A stretch of 64,000 bases of DNA from Apus apus (GCF_020740795.1 NC_067312.1:45842405-45906404); one strand, 5' to 3'. Shown: positions 47,571 to 59,927, counted from the first letter of the stretch. Program-made: numbers and translations. The notes: generated by a model not told the origin, from the sequence alone.

Positions 47571-48699
47571 CTTCACCTCGTGGCTCTCACCAAATTGATA
47601 CCTAATAACTTTTTGGGGTTCTTCTCTCTGGAAGTTGCTTACAAAAATTGCAATTATGTATTTAATAACACTAAACTACATTAAGAAGTTCAAACACATA
47701 TCCATGAAAAAGAGCCATTGCACTTTCAATATTTTGCATAAACATTAAACAGTGCATTAAAGAACTTTCATCTTATAAGGTATCTTAAACATCTATTCTG
47801 TTTTTATCCTCTTTTCCAAAGTTCTCTTCACTGCCCTGTTGGACATTAGATTACATATGGACATAATAAAAGGTGAAATATAAGTTAATAAAATAATTCC
47901 AACACTTAAATAAAACCAGTCCCCAACTCCCCCTAGTAAAGGAAAACAAAACCAAAAACCCAATCAAAAACTAAAACCAGTTAGTCCAGTTGACCCCTTC
48001 CCAAGTCTGGACAGGAACATAAGCAGCTTCTTTAACTTGTTTTGCTAAGCCTTTTATATAATTTGATTAGATTCCTATATAACATGTTCCCTTCCAGAGT
48101 TTGGGGAGGAGTCAATAAGTTAAATATCCACACTTGCTGACCTGTACATATCCATCAGTTACTGAAATTAAAAAATGTTGCCGATATTTTGTTGGAAATT
48201 AATAAAGTCGTTCTTATCCCATGGGTCATATTGGTTTATGAACTCATAGTAGCATCAAGTCTGGTGTTGTCACTGGGATACATTGTGCCATTATCAACAC
48301 TCTGGAAACTCTAATCATTGGTGCTACTGTGATGTTACTATTCTGTGTTCAGGAATGACCCGTTCCCAATACACAGTATCACTAGATCACTCTCTAGAGG
48401 GTGGTCAGTTGTCTTTTGAGTGGTCTGTGATAAACACCGTTTCTCAGAGTTCCAGAGTGTTAATGATGTAACTACATTATGTATATATTGTTTACAATAT
48501 ATTAAAAACTAATTCAACCCAAGGAATTAAAAAGTAGTAGCTATACACATTCACTGCATTACATAACCCAACAGATCCTTTTCCAAGGTGCAGATGAGGA
48601 AAGGGTTGAACTCCAGAGTGGCTTTCTGCAGTTAAACAGGTGATTCTCTAAATTTAGGCAGGTCTGTATCATTAGTCATTATGTTAATTAAGACAAATT
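47571..48699 (-). other. Decayed provirus interior, unassigned
   Basis: Sequence between the second integrase and the 3' LTR. No envelope gene or dUTPase could be recognised. On the minus strand GAGGTGAAG precedes the LTR and may be the polypurine tract. Confidence 0.45.
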
Positions 48700-49380
48700 A
48701 TCCAGTTAGTGCTAATTTTGTATTGTTTTCCTTCTTTGTTAAGTGCTCTCCATGTATTTTGATTGATAGGCATGTTTAATATTAAGTTCATTTTACCCAT
48801 ATTGGGTAGATTAACTAAAACATTTTGTCGTGGGTTAAATGTGATTTTCTTCTTGTTATATAGAAATTTCTGAATCTTTCACCCCATGCTTGTTAGCAAC
48901 TAGTTTCGATGGTGGATTAGAATAGAATGATTTTAGGTGGGAGTACCCTTTAATTCCCCAAAGATTGTTTACTATCGTTAATGCTTTATTCAACCTTTCA
49001 TCCCGTCGGGAATGTTGGGGTTTTAAAATGCTCTTAATTAACCCGTGTTAATTAATGAGTGCAGTAAAGTGAGATCCGTTGTCAGATTGAATACTTTGTG
49101 GCTTAGGTAGTATACCAAAAACTTTTTCCAAAATATTTACAGTGTTGTTCCCGGTAGCTTTTGAACATCATTCTGCAGATGTTCAACCTGAGACAACCCC
49201 CATAGCTACAATTATGTAGCATTTTCCTTTTGACTTTCTAAAGGGACCGATATACTCCATTTGCCAAGTCTCCCACAACTTTTTATAATCCCTTATATGC
49301 AAATTCTCTTTAGTGAGGGAGTGTTCATCTAGTCTAATTTCACACTGTTTGCAAGCTGATACAGTAGTTTTGCACATCTC
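48700..49380 (-). pseudogene. Integrase remnant b of the provirus
   Basis: From 49377 leftwards the minus strand encodes the second half of the zinc finger (ACKQC), then WQMEYIGPF and IIVAMGVVSG. The first catalytic Asp of the integrase core (normally in a W..D.IGP setting) is Glu here. A SDNGSHFTA block with the second Asp is readable near 49080-49050, and an SH3-like C-terminal part (RQNVLVNLPNMGK) near 48830-48790. Several stops intervene. The His-His half of the zinc finger is missing because the opposite-strand RT block begins there. Confidence 0.8.
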
Positions 49381-50283
49381 TCTGGTGAAAGAAATTATTC
49401 ATGATCGTAAAGAAAAGGGCATCACTGTCAGCACTCATTCACCCTACAATTCCCCAATTTGGCCTGTAAAAAAACCTAATGGCAAGTGGTGCTTGACTGT
49501 GGACTATCAAAAGTTAAATGCAAATACTGGGCCACTAACAGCAGCCATCCCCAGCATGGCTGAGCTAATATCATAAATTCAAGAGGCTGCCCATCCAATC
49601 ATGGCTGTTCTGGACATCAAAGATATGTTCTTCATGGTCCCTATTGATGAAGATGATAGGAGTAAATTTGCATTTACCTGGAATGAGAACTAATATACTT
49701 TTACCCGATTACCACAGGACTACAAACACTTGCCCATGATAGTCTACCATTCTCTGGCAGCAGAACTAGTTCAAATACAATCCTTAAAGGAAAATAAAGA
49801 TATTAAAGTGTATCAGTATATAGAACATATCTTAACTGGCAGATCTAATGAGGAAAAGAATAAAGAAATCTATGATGACATCATTCAGCATTTGCATATT
49901 ATTGGCATTTACATTCCAGAGGAAACGTACCAACCACCAGCTTCTGAGGTAAAATTCCTCAGAATCTGGTGGAAGAAAGGTACCTAGAATATACCAGTGG
50001 ATACATTAACCGATCTAAGCGACATTAAAATGCCTGAAAACAAAAAAGAATTGCAGGAAGTATTGGGCACACTACAATTCTGGCAAAAACACATTCCAGA
50101 CTTAACTATTATTGCTAGACCTTTGTATGATTTGCTGAGAAAACACTGATACTGGGAATGGACACAAGTCCAAGAAGAAGCTTTACAGCTATGAGTATTT
50201 GAAATAGAAACTTATCAGATGTTGGGTCCTATACACCCATCTGATCCAATTGCAATTGAATGGGGCTTGGCTATAAGTGGTTT
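49380..50283 (+). pseudogene. RT/RNase H block, opposite to its provirus
   Basis: Reads on the plus strand, against the surrounding provirus. It contains the RT fingers (SPYNSPIWPVKKPNGKWCL), the palm with the first catalytic Asp (AVLDIKDMFFMVPI), a YIEHILTG block where YxDD should be (both Asp lost), and the thumb/connection (EVLGTLQFWQKHIPDL, ARPLYDLLRK). It stops near 50283, in RNase H. Stops at about 49574, 49691, 49986, 50147 and 50192. Either an inversion of the provirus's own RT or a second element. Confidence 0.85.
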
Positions 50284-51130
50284 ACCTTGAGGTACACATT
50301 GTACTTCACCATCCTCCATCATCACACACCAGGTATCTCCAGGCCCCTGAATAAAAGCAACACCCCAGGCAGGTTTACCTTTGCCCAAAGCAGGATAGAC
50401 CCAAACACTTTCTCTCACATACCACAGGAACTTTATCCCTATGTGCAGTATGTAAAAGGTCTGACTGAGCAGGACCAGCCTGATTGTTGAATCCCCTGGT
50501 ATTAGCTAGCCAGGTGGCCTTTGCCAAATTTTTGTCCCAGTTTTTGAAAGTTCCACCACCCGTTGCCTATAGGGTAGCTTTCAACAAACCTTTGTACCTT
50601 TCAACTTTACCTGAGGGTTGTGCATAGTATGGGATATGGTAGATCCACTCGATACCATGCTCTGTAGCCCAGTCAGTCACAAGACTGTTTTTGAAGTGAG
50701 TGCCATTGTCTGACTCAATTCTCTCTGGAGTACCATGTCTCCCCAGGATCTGCTTCTCAAGCCCAGGATAGTATCCAGGGCTGTGGCATAAGGCACAGGA
50801 TATGTTTCCAACCATCCTGTACTTGTTTTCACCATTGTAGGCACATAGTGCTTACCCTGGCGGCTCTGAGGCAGTGTGATGTAGTCAATTTGCCAGGCCT
50901 CTCCATACCTGTACTTTTACCACCTCCCCTCATACCACAAAGGTTTCAACTGTTTAGCCTGCTTAATTGCAGCACATGTCTCACAGTCTTGGATCACCTG
51001 CAAAATAGTGTCCATGGTTAGATCCACCCCTCGGTCATGAGCCCATTCATATGTTGCATCTCTGCCCTTATGACCTGAAGTGTCATGGGCCCACTGAGCC
51101 AGAAAAATTCACCCATATGTTCTCCCCAGG
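50284..51130 (-). pseudogene. Integrase remnant a
   Basis: On the minus strand: zinc-finger His pair (AHDTSGHKGRDATYEWAHDR) and CETC (51110-50960), core first Asp in WQIDYITLP (near 50885), second Asp in ESDNGTHFKN (about 50720), Glu in GKVERY (about 50600), then the C-terminal SVWVYPALGKGKPAW and WCVMMEDGEVQCVPQG (50418-50285). All three catalytic acidic residues are visible, but the frame is broken by a stop at about 50565 and a frameshift near 50440. The end matches the provirus at 34550-34690, so this piece is of the family A type. Confidence 0.85.
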
Positions 51131-51421
51131 TGAATGAATTGTTGTTGGGGTCTGAGTCTTTCCTTTTAATTGGATGGCCATAATTTTCAGCTCACCCAGT
51201 AAACCCCTGATTAAAATGTTCATTCTCCCTGGGTGTACCTGCAACATCAATGGAGACTCTTGCCCTGTTACCAGATTGTTTTGGTGAATCAGTTGTATCA
51301 TAGCAGCTTTGTGAATTTTTTCCATTGGTTGCAGAAGCACACCCTTTAAAACAAACGTTTCACCCCTGGACAGTGGGTCTACTAGTCCAATGATATAAGT
51401 AGCTTGCTGGGTTATCGCCAT
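51083..51421 (-). pseudogene. Unassigned proviral reading frame
   Basis: A 112-codon frame between gag and integrase a (FVLKGVLLQPMEK, LVTGQESPLMLQVHPGRM, GELKIMAIQLKGKTQ). It lies just upstream of, and overlaps in another frame, the zinc finger of integrase a, so it is probably the pol part ahead of integrase. I do not recognise the domain. A protease, dUTPase or RNase H end cannot be claimed. Confidence 0.45.
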
Positions 51422-51443
51422 GGAGCCTTGTGGTTTCCAGTGG

Positions 51444-52440
51444 TTAGTAAGGCATCCAGTGCCTGGAGGCTTTCTTTTCTGATAGTTGAATGTTGTCCCC
51501 TCTGGAGGCAGACACTGGAATCACATATTTTGTATATGTTTCAGTGGGCAGCCAGCTAAACTGCTTTTTTAAATTAGTTAGCTCCAGGGGGCTGTAAGGA
51601 GCTTCTTTGTGTCTAATGTTAGTCCACCGGTGCCACCTATCAGCATATGAATAGTCAGTGCAGATCACCCGCTGCAAAACAGCATGTGAAGTGCTGTCAT
51701 TATTACTATAATCAGTGTGCTTACTAGAGGAGCTGGCAGAAGCACTTTCAATTAAAATTATTTTCTTTAAACCATCCTCAGTGTGTTTTATTTCTTTATG
51801 TCCAGTTTTAATAACTTGTTCTAATGTTGGGATGTTTTGCTTGAGCTGTGTTATATCTGCCTCTAATTTATCAATAGCAGAAGGAGCATTTTGGCTGCAT
51901 TTTGATGTTTTACTGTGTTGCATTCTTTGGGTTTTGGATTTTACCAGCTGTTTTGGCTGTACCATGGGAGGTATTTCTTCCTCCTCTGAAGAGTCTGATG
52001 GAAAATCAACGTTTACCCTTCTTTTGGGGAATTCTATTTATTTTCCTGGGTTCAAGTGTCTGATGTTCCCTATTCTCCCCACTTCCAGAGTCTGAGATAA
52101 TCTCTGATTCATGTGGTGCACTTGGTTCAATTATAGCTTTCAGTTCTTGATTATTTTTTCTAATTTCATATTTCAAAGCCTCATTTTTCCACCAGATTAC
52201 TACTGCCAAAGTAAGGAAAGCTTTATCATTGTAGTAATCTACATCATGTTTTTGTAGTTTTTAGTTTTGGGTCAGATTGGATTGATCTTGTAGATACTTT
52301 AGCTCATTGCACAGTTGGTCTAGATTGTCCGTTTTGTAAAATCTCCTTATTAGGTCATAAAAGTGCCTAGAAGAAGCATAATTCCTTGATTTAATGTGGT
52401 CATAGAAGGGGGTTACGAGAAGACAAGACCAAAACTCCTC
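51444..52440 (-). pseudogene. ERVL-like gag remnant
   Basis: On the minus strand the first part has long heptad-like stretches (LCNELKYLQDQSNL, KNEALKYEIRKNNQELKAI; later DKLEADITQLKQNIPTLEQV), then a Ser-rich linker and a capsid-like start (PYSPLELTNLKKQFSWLP). An N-terminal coiled coil is typical of several retroviral gag proteins. At least one stop (near 52262) and frame changes near 52006 and 51465. The end of gag and the protease are missing. Confidence 0.65.
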
Positions 52441-52569
52441 TGCAAAGGGGGATGATGGTCAGGTTTGTTCCTCAATTTGCATGGAACAAATGAAATTCAG
52501 AATTCCCATTGTGTAATATGTTCATTGTGTGTGTTTTCAGTCTACTATCCAGAGGCTTATACAATCAGT

Positions 52570-52588
52570 ATCCCACTTCTTGACACCA
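52570..52588 (-). promoter_or_regulatory. tRNA-Leu-type primer binding site
   Basis: Eight bases after the 5' LTR the minus strand reads TGGTGTCA AGAAGTGGGAT. This is complementary to the 3' end of a vertebrate tRNA-Leu(CAA) (ending ...CCCACTTCTGACACCA) except for one extra A. A leucine primer site is the hallmark of ERVL. Confidence 0.8.
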
Positions 52589-52596
52589 AATTCAGA

Positions 52597-52863
52597 TGTC
52601 GTGGTCTGAGCCTGGTTTTGGGTCGAAGCTGCCTTATCTCAGGGCACAACCGTCCTGTTTGTTTATCAGGTTTTTCTGACACCAAATTATATATTCAATT
52701 GGTTATATATCTGGTGGAAGCAAGCTGGTACCCAGCCAGGGACAGACCCACCAAAATAAGTAAAAGGCTATCCTGAATTTATGGATTTAGTTTTTTTTCT
52801 GTTACATCTCTCTATTCAGTCAAATTCAGTAAGAGACACAATTTTGGAGGCCAGTTCTCCACA
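52597..52863 (-). repeat. Short 5' LTR with a 73-bp inversion
   Basis: Plus-strand edges TGTCGTGGTCTGAGCC...CAGTTCTCCACA. Both outer parts match the partner LTR at 45878-47570, but the middle 52701-52773 is the reverse complement of 45979-46051, and about 0.9 kb of the partner's middle (with its TATA box) is absent. Confidence 0.88.
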
Positions 52864-54880
52864 CCATCTCTCTAACCTGTTGAGGTCTCTCTGCAGGACC
52901 TGCCTGCCCTCAAGGGAGTTGACAGCTCCTCCCAGTTTTGTATCATCAGCAAACTTGCTTAGAATTCATTTGAGTCCTGTATCCAAGTCATTGATGAAGA
53001 TGCTGAAGAGCACCGGACCTAGGAGGTAGTCCTGCAGGACCGCACTTGTGACCGGTTGCCAGCCTCATGTTACCCCATTAACTGTCACTCTTTGTGCTCG
53101 ACCTATGAGCCAGTTGCTCACCCACCATATGGTATGTTTGTTTGTCTGTATGCTGGACATTTTGTCCTGGAAGATACTGTGAGAGACAGTATCAAAATCC
53201 TTGCTGAAGTTCAGAAATATTCCATCCATTGGCTACCCTTGATCAGCTAGGTGGCTTACTTTGTCATAAAAGGAAATTAATTTTGGCAAGCAGGTCTTTC
53301 CCCTCATGAAGCAGTGATGGCTGTGACCGATGATTGTGTTGTCCTCCAGGCATTTTTCAGTATCTCCCAGAATAAACTTTTCTATAATTTTACCAGGCAC
53401 GGAAGTTTGACCGACTGGCCTGTAGTTTCCAAGGTCCTCCTTCTTGCCCTTCTTGAATATTGGAACAACATTAGCCAGTTTCCAGTCAACTGGGATCTCT
53501 TCAGACTGCCAGGACCTCCAAAAAGCCTCAAGAGAGGCTTAGTGATGACATCAGGCAGCTCTTTGAGGAATCTTGGGTGGATTCCATCAGGTCCCATGGA
53601 TCTGTAGGGATGTAACTGAAGCATCAAATCCTGCACAAGTTCAGGGGCAGCCAAGAGTTGATCCTTGTTGCAGTCATGGTCCTCCAGTTTTGGTTGTTGG
53701 TCCACCATCAGTGTTGAAGACAGAGGGAAAGAATGCGTTAAATACCTCTGCTTTGTCTATATCCCTGTTGGTGAGGTGACTGTCCTTACACTGAAAAGGA
53801 CCCATGTTGTTTCTACACCGCCTTTTGTCATTTATGTATTTGAAAAAAACTCTTTTTTTTGTCCCCCACAGTTCTGGCCAGTTTTAGCTCCATGTGAGCT
53901 TTGGCCCCTCAAATGTTCTCCCTCCAGTGGTTACCAGAATCTCTGTATTCTTCCCACATCACCTGACCTAGCTTCCACCGGGCATACACCTTTCTTTTTT
54001 TGCCTAATCTGCAAGAGCAGATCCCTGTTTGGCCAAGCCAGTCTTCTGCCTTGTCTGCTTGACTTTCAACATTTTGGGATTGTCTGTTCCTGTGCCCTTA
54101 CGAGGTGATGTTTAAAGAGTGACCAGCACTCATGAACACCAGCACCTGCAAAAACATTTTTCCACAGGACTTGACTCAGAAGCTCCCTGAGCAGCTCGAA
54201 GTCTGCTCTCCTCGTGTCCAATGTTGAAGTCATGCCAGTGTTACTGGCAGTCTTCCTCTTGTCAACAGAGATTTTGAAATCAATCGCCTTGTGGTCATTG
54301 TGGCTGAGACAACCTTAAATCTCCACTTCACTCATAAGATCCTCTCTGCTGATGATCAGCAGATCACGGATTACATTCTTCTGAGTTGGCTGTCTTTATG
54401 GCCTGTTCCATAAAGTTACCATCTAGGTGGCTTAGAAATCTTCTGGCTTGGGTTTTGCTTGCTGTATGTTGCTCCCAGTTGATTTCTGGCAAGTTGAAGT
54501 CCACCATAAGGACAAGGATAGTTGACATGGATGTGTCCCTTCATTCCTCAAAGAACAGGCCATCTGCATCCTCATCATGCCCAGGAGGTCTATAGTATAT
54601 TCCCACAATGACATCCATATTATTTGTTAGTACTTTGATTCTTACCCAAAGACTCTCAACTGTGCCATTACTAACTGTGAGCTCCATACATTCCAGCCCT
54701 TCCATTACATACAAAGCCACTCCCTCGCCTCTTCTGCCCTGCCTATCTCTCCTGAAAAGTCTGTACCCATCCAATAGGGTGCTCCAATCAGGTTTCACAT
54801 ATGCCAGTAATGTCAAATCTCTGGGACTGGGCCAAGGCTTTAAGCTCATACAGAAAACCTACTCCTTACATGTCAACCTG

Positions 54881-57800
54881 AAATATTTTTATATAAGTTT
54901 TTATCAGACATTCCTGGGTACAACAACATTAAATTCAGGTTTCCGTTCTATTAGTCTCATTTCAGTCTCTTGTTTTTGTAACTGTTGTTTCATTTCCTTG
55001 CAATAAGCTATTGATTTTCTTTGAGAGTGTGCACCATAGTACAGATTACAAAATATTTCAGAAATTACTCCTAAACATTCTTATACTTTATGGATTGTCT
55101 AATTGTTGAGCTATGTTTCTATTAAATATTGTTATACCTATGCTGCTGCCAAAGTTGATTGCAGTACAGAGAGATATATATCTGTAATTTATCTGGCTAC
55201 TCATAGAAGTGTGTCTGCACCTGTAAGGACATCCACTATTGAATGCATAACCAGTTATTTCATTCTTGTCATTAACAAACAAGTTAAGTTAAAGCTAGAT
55301 CAGGTATTGATACATGTGCTGCAAATATACTTCTGAATTTCATTCACACATAGCCTGAGGAACTGCAGTTGACTAGAAATAAATCAAATACACAAAGAAA
55401 CAAGCACAGACACACAAAAGAGAATAATTAAGGGGAGCGAAAATCTGTACTGGAAAATTGGTATTTCAACAAATCAGTCCTTAGATTACTAAGGAAAAGT
55501 AAGGGTAGTTGATTAAAACCAACCAACCAACCAAAACCATTGAAGTTAATTGGTCATAAAAGACTATCAAAGAATGGACATGACTGAAAGAAGTAGCAAA
55601 CTTGAGTGTCTTAATTCAGTCCAATTTATTGCATTAATTAAATTTCAGTTCTTATTTTGTTTTTCTTTAAACTAGTTTGTGCGTTCTTATCAGATTTGTC
55701 ATGCTGGTTAACATGGAACTAACCATTAACTCTCCTGTGATATACAAGTCAGTAGATTATGTGGGAACTTGATCCTAATATGTCAGTTTGCCATGGCAGC
55801 AAAAAGGGAGAAAGTAAATTGGGCAAGGAGAAGTATTATGAATAGAAATGCAACCTCACTTCAAGGTACCGGTATTTGGTTTACTTTCTTGTATTAACAT
55901 TGGACATGAGTGGAGGTTATTCATCTATGTCCAAAAACTTCCAGACCTACATATGGAACGTGGTGTAAGCTTGTAAAATAAGGTCATCACAAATATGCAA
56001 ATTAGTTCCAGTATTTCAGTATTGTCCTCTAAATGTTCCTCTGTACTTGGCATTGTCACTTTCAGTCATTTTACTGTTGGGAAAGAAAAAAAAAAAAAAA
56101 AGTTTTTATCCATAGTACTTATTAGCTCTCTATAGATAATTCACTGCAGTTAAACATCAGTCTGTTTCACTTTCTACAACCAACTTATTTAAAAAAAAAT
56201 CAAACTGTGAAGCTTTTTCTTGGCTACTACTACTACTAAAATGCAACAATTCTCATTTCATCAGCCAATATTTAGTACCTAAATTTTATTCAGTATTAGA
56301 TTTTTATACTTGTATGTGTTTAACAGAATTAGAACAAACAATTATTTTTTTATGCATCTCCACAGTGCTCTCTTCTTCTAGTCAGTGATAGTATATTAAA
56401 ATGGGAATACAGTCTATATACAGAAAAATTAAATATTTTAATCATAAAAGATGCAATTCATGAAGCTGTAGAATTGTGAAAATTGAGTTCTGGAGATGGT
56501 GTAGTTCATTGAAGTAAATCAAAATCAAATTTAGCTACACATCTGAAATGCTAGGAGAGTAATACCTCCTTCCTGACTTTCTCCCACTCTTTTTCCCTTC
56601 ACTCTTTATTTGATTGTGTCCACAGCTTTTATGAACCCTCCCTTGAATGTAATACATTTCATCTGAGATGTAAGAATCCTTTACTCTTTGCACATCCTAT
56701 TTGAAACACAAAGGCAGCTTGCAATATTTCCCTCAGGTAACACTCAGCAATGATACAAATCACTATCCTTACAGAAGCTTGCACAGAAAAAGGAAGTTGG
56801 AAATGATGAAATAATTTACCAAGGTCAAAAAAGCTAAGTATACATAATAGTTCTAGAATCAGCTGCCTTATCTCATACTTCAGGGTATCTCATAATATGT
56901 TGTCTGCAACGCTGACCTCGAGGACTCATTTCCTCATTGCTTTCGTTGTGGCAGTCTCAAAACCTTGATTCATAGGTTATAAAACTGACAGCTTTCCATG
57001 GGATTAATCCAGTTAGAATCCAGGTGCTCCTCTGATTCAAAATGAAGTTCCTTCATCCTATCAGATTCTGGATTACTTAATATAGGAAACATTATCAAAC
57101 CTTTTCCATGAAGAATGATATTTATTAAATTTCTGAGTATTCAGATGTCAATGGTACTTCCATTTTGGAGCAGAATATTAAGTAATAACCTGCATTATGA
57201 AGGACAGAGATGAAGTTATTGTCCTTGCTCTTCTCTAACCTTTTTACCTACAACAGTTACAGCCTTTTTAAAAATTATTTTCACTTGAGATCCTTTCCAC
57301 AGGAAAGAATATGTAATTGTGTTTATTTGTATTCAAAACTTTATTATATTCTCCAGTATTCCTTGAAGTAGTCAATACCAGATATCCAAAGATGAATACA
57401 AAATTACTACTGAACTGCCCTGTGAAATCTATTTATTTGTTTGTTTGTTTTCTTTAAGAATCAAATTTCTTGTCTGACAATGCTGCATTAAATAAACATA
57501 GGAAACATACTTCAATGAACAGTAAACACTAGCCTGGATCAACTGAGATCAGAAAATGCTTTTAGGTTTATGTTTTGGTTACAACATTGAGTTATTTTCT
57601 CATCCTACTCCATGAAATTACCTTATATATGGAAAATATTTGCTTTGTTTTTGTTTTGATCACCTTCTGTTTTGATCACCATTGCACCCAAAGCAAGCCA
57701 TTTTAAAAAAAAATCAGTAGGAGAAAGACGAGCTGTTCCATGCACAGTGTAATTGGTCAGACAAAACACCATCTGAAAACTGCAGAAATAACCAGCAATT

Positions 57801-58890
57801 TAAATTTATTATTGTTCCAACTCTGGCCTGAGAAAGGCTAAAAAAAAATGCTTCTCTAGCAAAGCCTAGTATAGCAATTATGTCAGCTAATGATTAATTC
57901 CTCACAGAAAGTTTGTTCTAGCAGGTGATTTCCAGGGCTGCACTGGCTTGAGTGAATAAGTTTTTACATTTAGGTAGAAAAAATGAGGTGGATATAACTG
58001 TAGGTAAGTGGCACAAAAGGGCCCAGTTTGTTATGTGTAAAAATGACATTGTGTAACATGAATGTGATACCTGATTAACCAAACATCTGAAGATGTAAAT
58101 GAGAAGCAGATGCTCTCTTAATCTCTGCATTTGACACCCCAGCCCAGCCCCTTACTGTTTCTCCATTTCAAAGGGAGAAAAGCACAGGATAGCAAAGTGA
58201 TATTTCTGTAGGAGGATTATTTTACAGGGACAAATAAAATATATACTTTTAAAAAAAGGAACAAACAAGAATGAAAAAAAATTAATTAAAGTTTGAGAAT
58301 TCCTATAACTAAGACATAAAGTCTAACCATAAATGAGGGCTTGACTGTAGTTCTGGGTGGTGCTCATCTGAGCTCTTTCTTCCAACCAATCATAAGAGAG
58401 TGAGGATGCAATGAAAGCACCTTGGTGTGGCACAGCAGGCAACATGTACTTGTGTCACTGCAGCTGACAGTCAGCAGGACCCTTCCTTCTGAAAAATAAT
58501 GGTGGTCAAATAACTTTGAGTAAAGGGAATTATGTATCCACAGTATTTTTAATATAAATAGTGGTGTTGCCTACAAAGCTGAGAATTTAAATTAAGACAA
58601 AGACTTTTTTAATATATTAGGTGAATGTTGACATAAAAATAAGATGTTAAATCAGAAATAATACTTCTGAGAAAACTACTTTACTTCTGAGAAGTGAGAA
58701 TCAAAACAGGAACAGCAGCCAGAACTGACACAAAAGTGCCAATTTTGTTGCAACTCAGTACACAGGCTATTCAATCTTTAAGACTTTGTCTTTTCTTTGC
58801 ATACTTCGTGCACCTTGATTTCTGAACTTTCGCTTCTATTAAAAACTTTTAGCTTTATTTAAGGTAAGGAATTCAAATTAGTTTTTAAAA
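54881..58890. other. No gene recognised, AT-rich DNA
   Basis: Long AT-rich stretch with poly-A near 56084-56101 and A runs near 57700 and 57841. No conserved exon, LTR or LINE recognised. Confidence 0.5.
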
Positions 58891-58957
58891 TAATGTAATG
58901 TAACATAATATAATACAGTATAATATAACATAATATAATGTAATAATGTAATGTAAT
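58891..58957. repeat. TAATG/TAATA low-complexity repeat
   Basis: Irregular TAATG, TAACA and TAATA pentamers, continuing after the LTR as GTAATGTAATAAATATTTAT. It is the target of the next LTR. Confidence 0.85.
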
Positions 58958-59922
58958 TGTGGGGAAAGGTCCATCTTCTCTCCCACCCACATAAGATTAA
59001 ACAAAATGCCTTTCAAGCCAGCAAAGCCAGAGTGGCAGCTTTTAGCTGATTTAGCCAAGGACAGAATGGAGCAGGCCTCTTGCTCTACCAGGTAAGTTCA
59101 CAACAAGAAAAGAGCATAAGGCTTATGATAACTGGCAGGAAAATGGACAATAGGTTAAAGACTGCCTCTGACAGAGTATGTCCCTGGCCAATGCTAACTG
59201 GCTAATTTGAACAGTGGTACTTTCTCGAACAGTGATTTCTGATCTATAAAAGAGGGCAAGTTCTGCAGGTCTGGGGATCTCTGCTTGCCTGGGAGGAGAC
59301 CCTGTTGCAATACCAGAATCTGCCTGAAACCCCAGCTCGCTGTCCGGAAGAGCAGAGAGGGAAGGGGGGGCTGCCCCGCGACCGCTGCCCAGAGAAGCGG
59401 AAAGGGGGCGGGGGGGGCGGCGCCTGTGCCCGCTCCCCGGGGACTCTGCCTGCTCCATGGGGATTCAAACCCGATCGCCAAGGCCTGCCCGCTCCTGAGA
59501 GATTGCTGCCTGCTCGAGCCTAAATCAAGCCGGACCGAAGTAGGAGCTTGCCCAGCCTGCGCTTGCCACCCTGCCTCAGGATTAGAGCCGTTCGCTGCTG
59601 CTGCTGGGAGTGGTCGCCCCCGTTACCGGGAAGCCCTCCCCCTCCCCCGATCTTCTGCTGAGCCCTGCCAGCCGCATCCCGGGAACTACCGCCACCGACC
59701 CACCTCCACCCACACCCACCCACACACACTCAGTAACAATTTGTGAGCATGGTGAAAGGATATTCTAATCTACCCTCTAAGATACGGTCCCGCAGTGGCT
59801 GTTCCTCTGCGAGAGGGGAACGCCACGTGTGACCCTCGGTCTTATATACAACCCCTCCACACTGGGGGGGCAAGTCGCGGAAACATCCTGACAGCCGGTA
59901 GCACTCGATACCGGCCCGCGAC
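58958..59922 (+). mobile_element. Solo LTR, family B, exact target duplication
   Basis: 965 bp from TGTGGGGAAAGG to GGCCCGCGACA between exact GTAAT copies (58953-58957 and 59923-59927). TATA box CTATAAAAG at 59244. Compared with the copy at 60852-63198 it lacks about 200 bp holding the AATAAA region (junction near 59730), so it has no obvious polyadenylation signal. Open frames in its GC-rich half are compositional. Confidence 0.94.
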
Positions 59923-59927
59923 AGTAA

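Larger units (their letters stand above)
45878..52863 (-). mobile_element. Rearranged ERVL-like provirus, 7 kb
   Basis: Bounded by related LTRs and by CTATC (45873-45877) and CCATC (52864-52868), one mismatch, inside CR1. On the minus strand: 5' LTR (52863-52597), tRNA-Leu-type primer site, gag, an integrase fragment, an RT/RNase H block on the opposite strand, a second integrase, then decayed sequence to the 3' LTR (47570-45878). It is internally scrambled and not able to replicate. Confidence 0.88.
45815..54880 (-). mobile_element. CR1 LINE split by a 7-kb provirus
   Basis: A short minus-strand CR1 piece at 45815-45877 continues at 52864 after the provirus. From there the minus strand reads RT (FRLPGPPK.., QLHPYRSMGPDGIHPRFLKE at 53660-53570) and endonuclease (LLDGYRLFRRDRQGRRGEGV, VIVGIYYRPPGHDEDADG at 54800-54560). 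It is 5'-truncated near 54880 and has many frame breaks. Confidence 0.9.
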
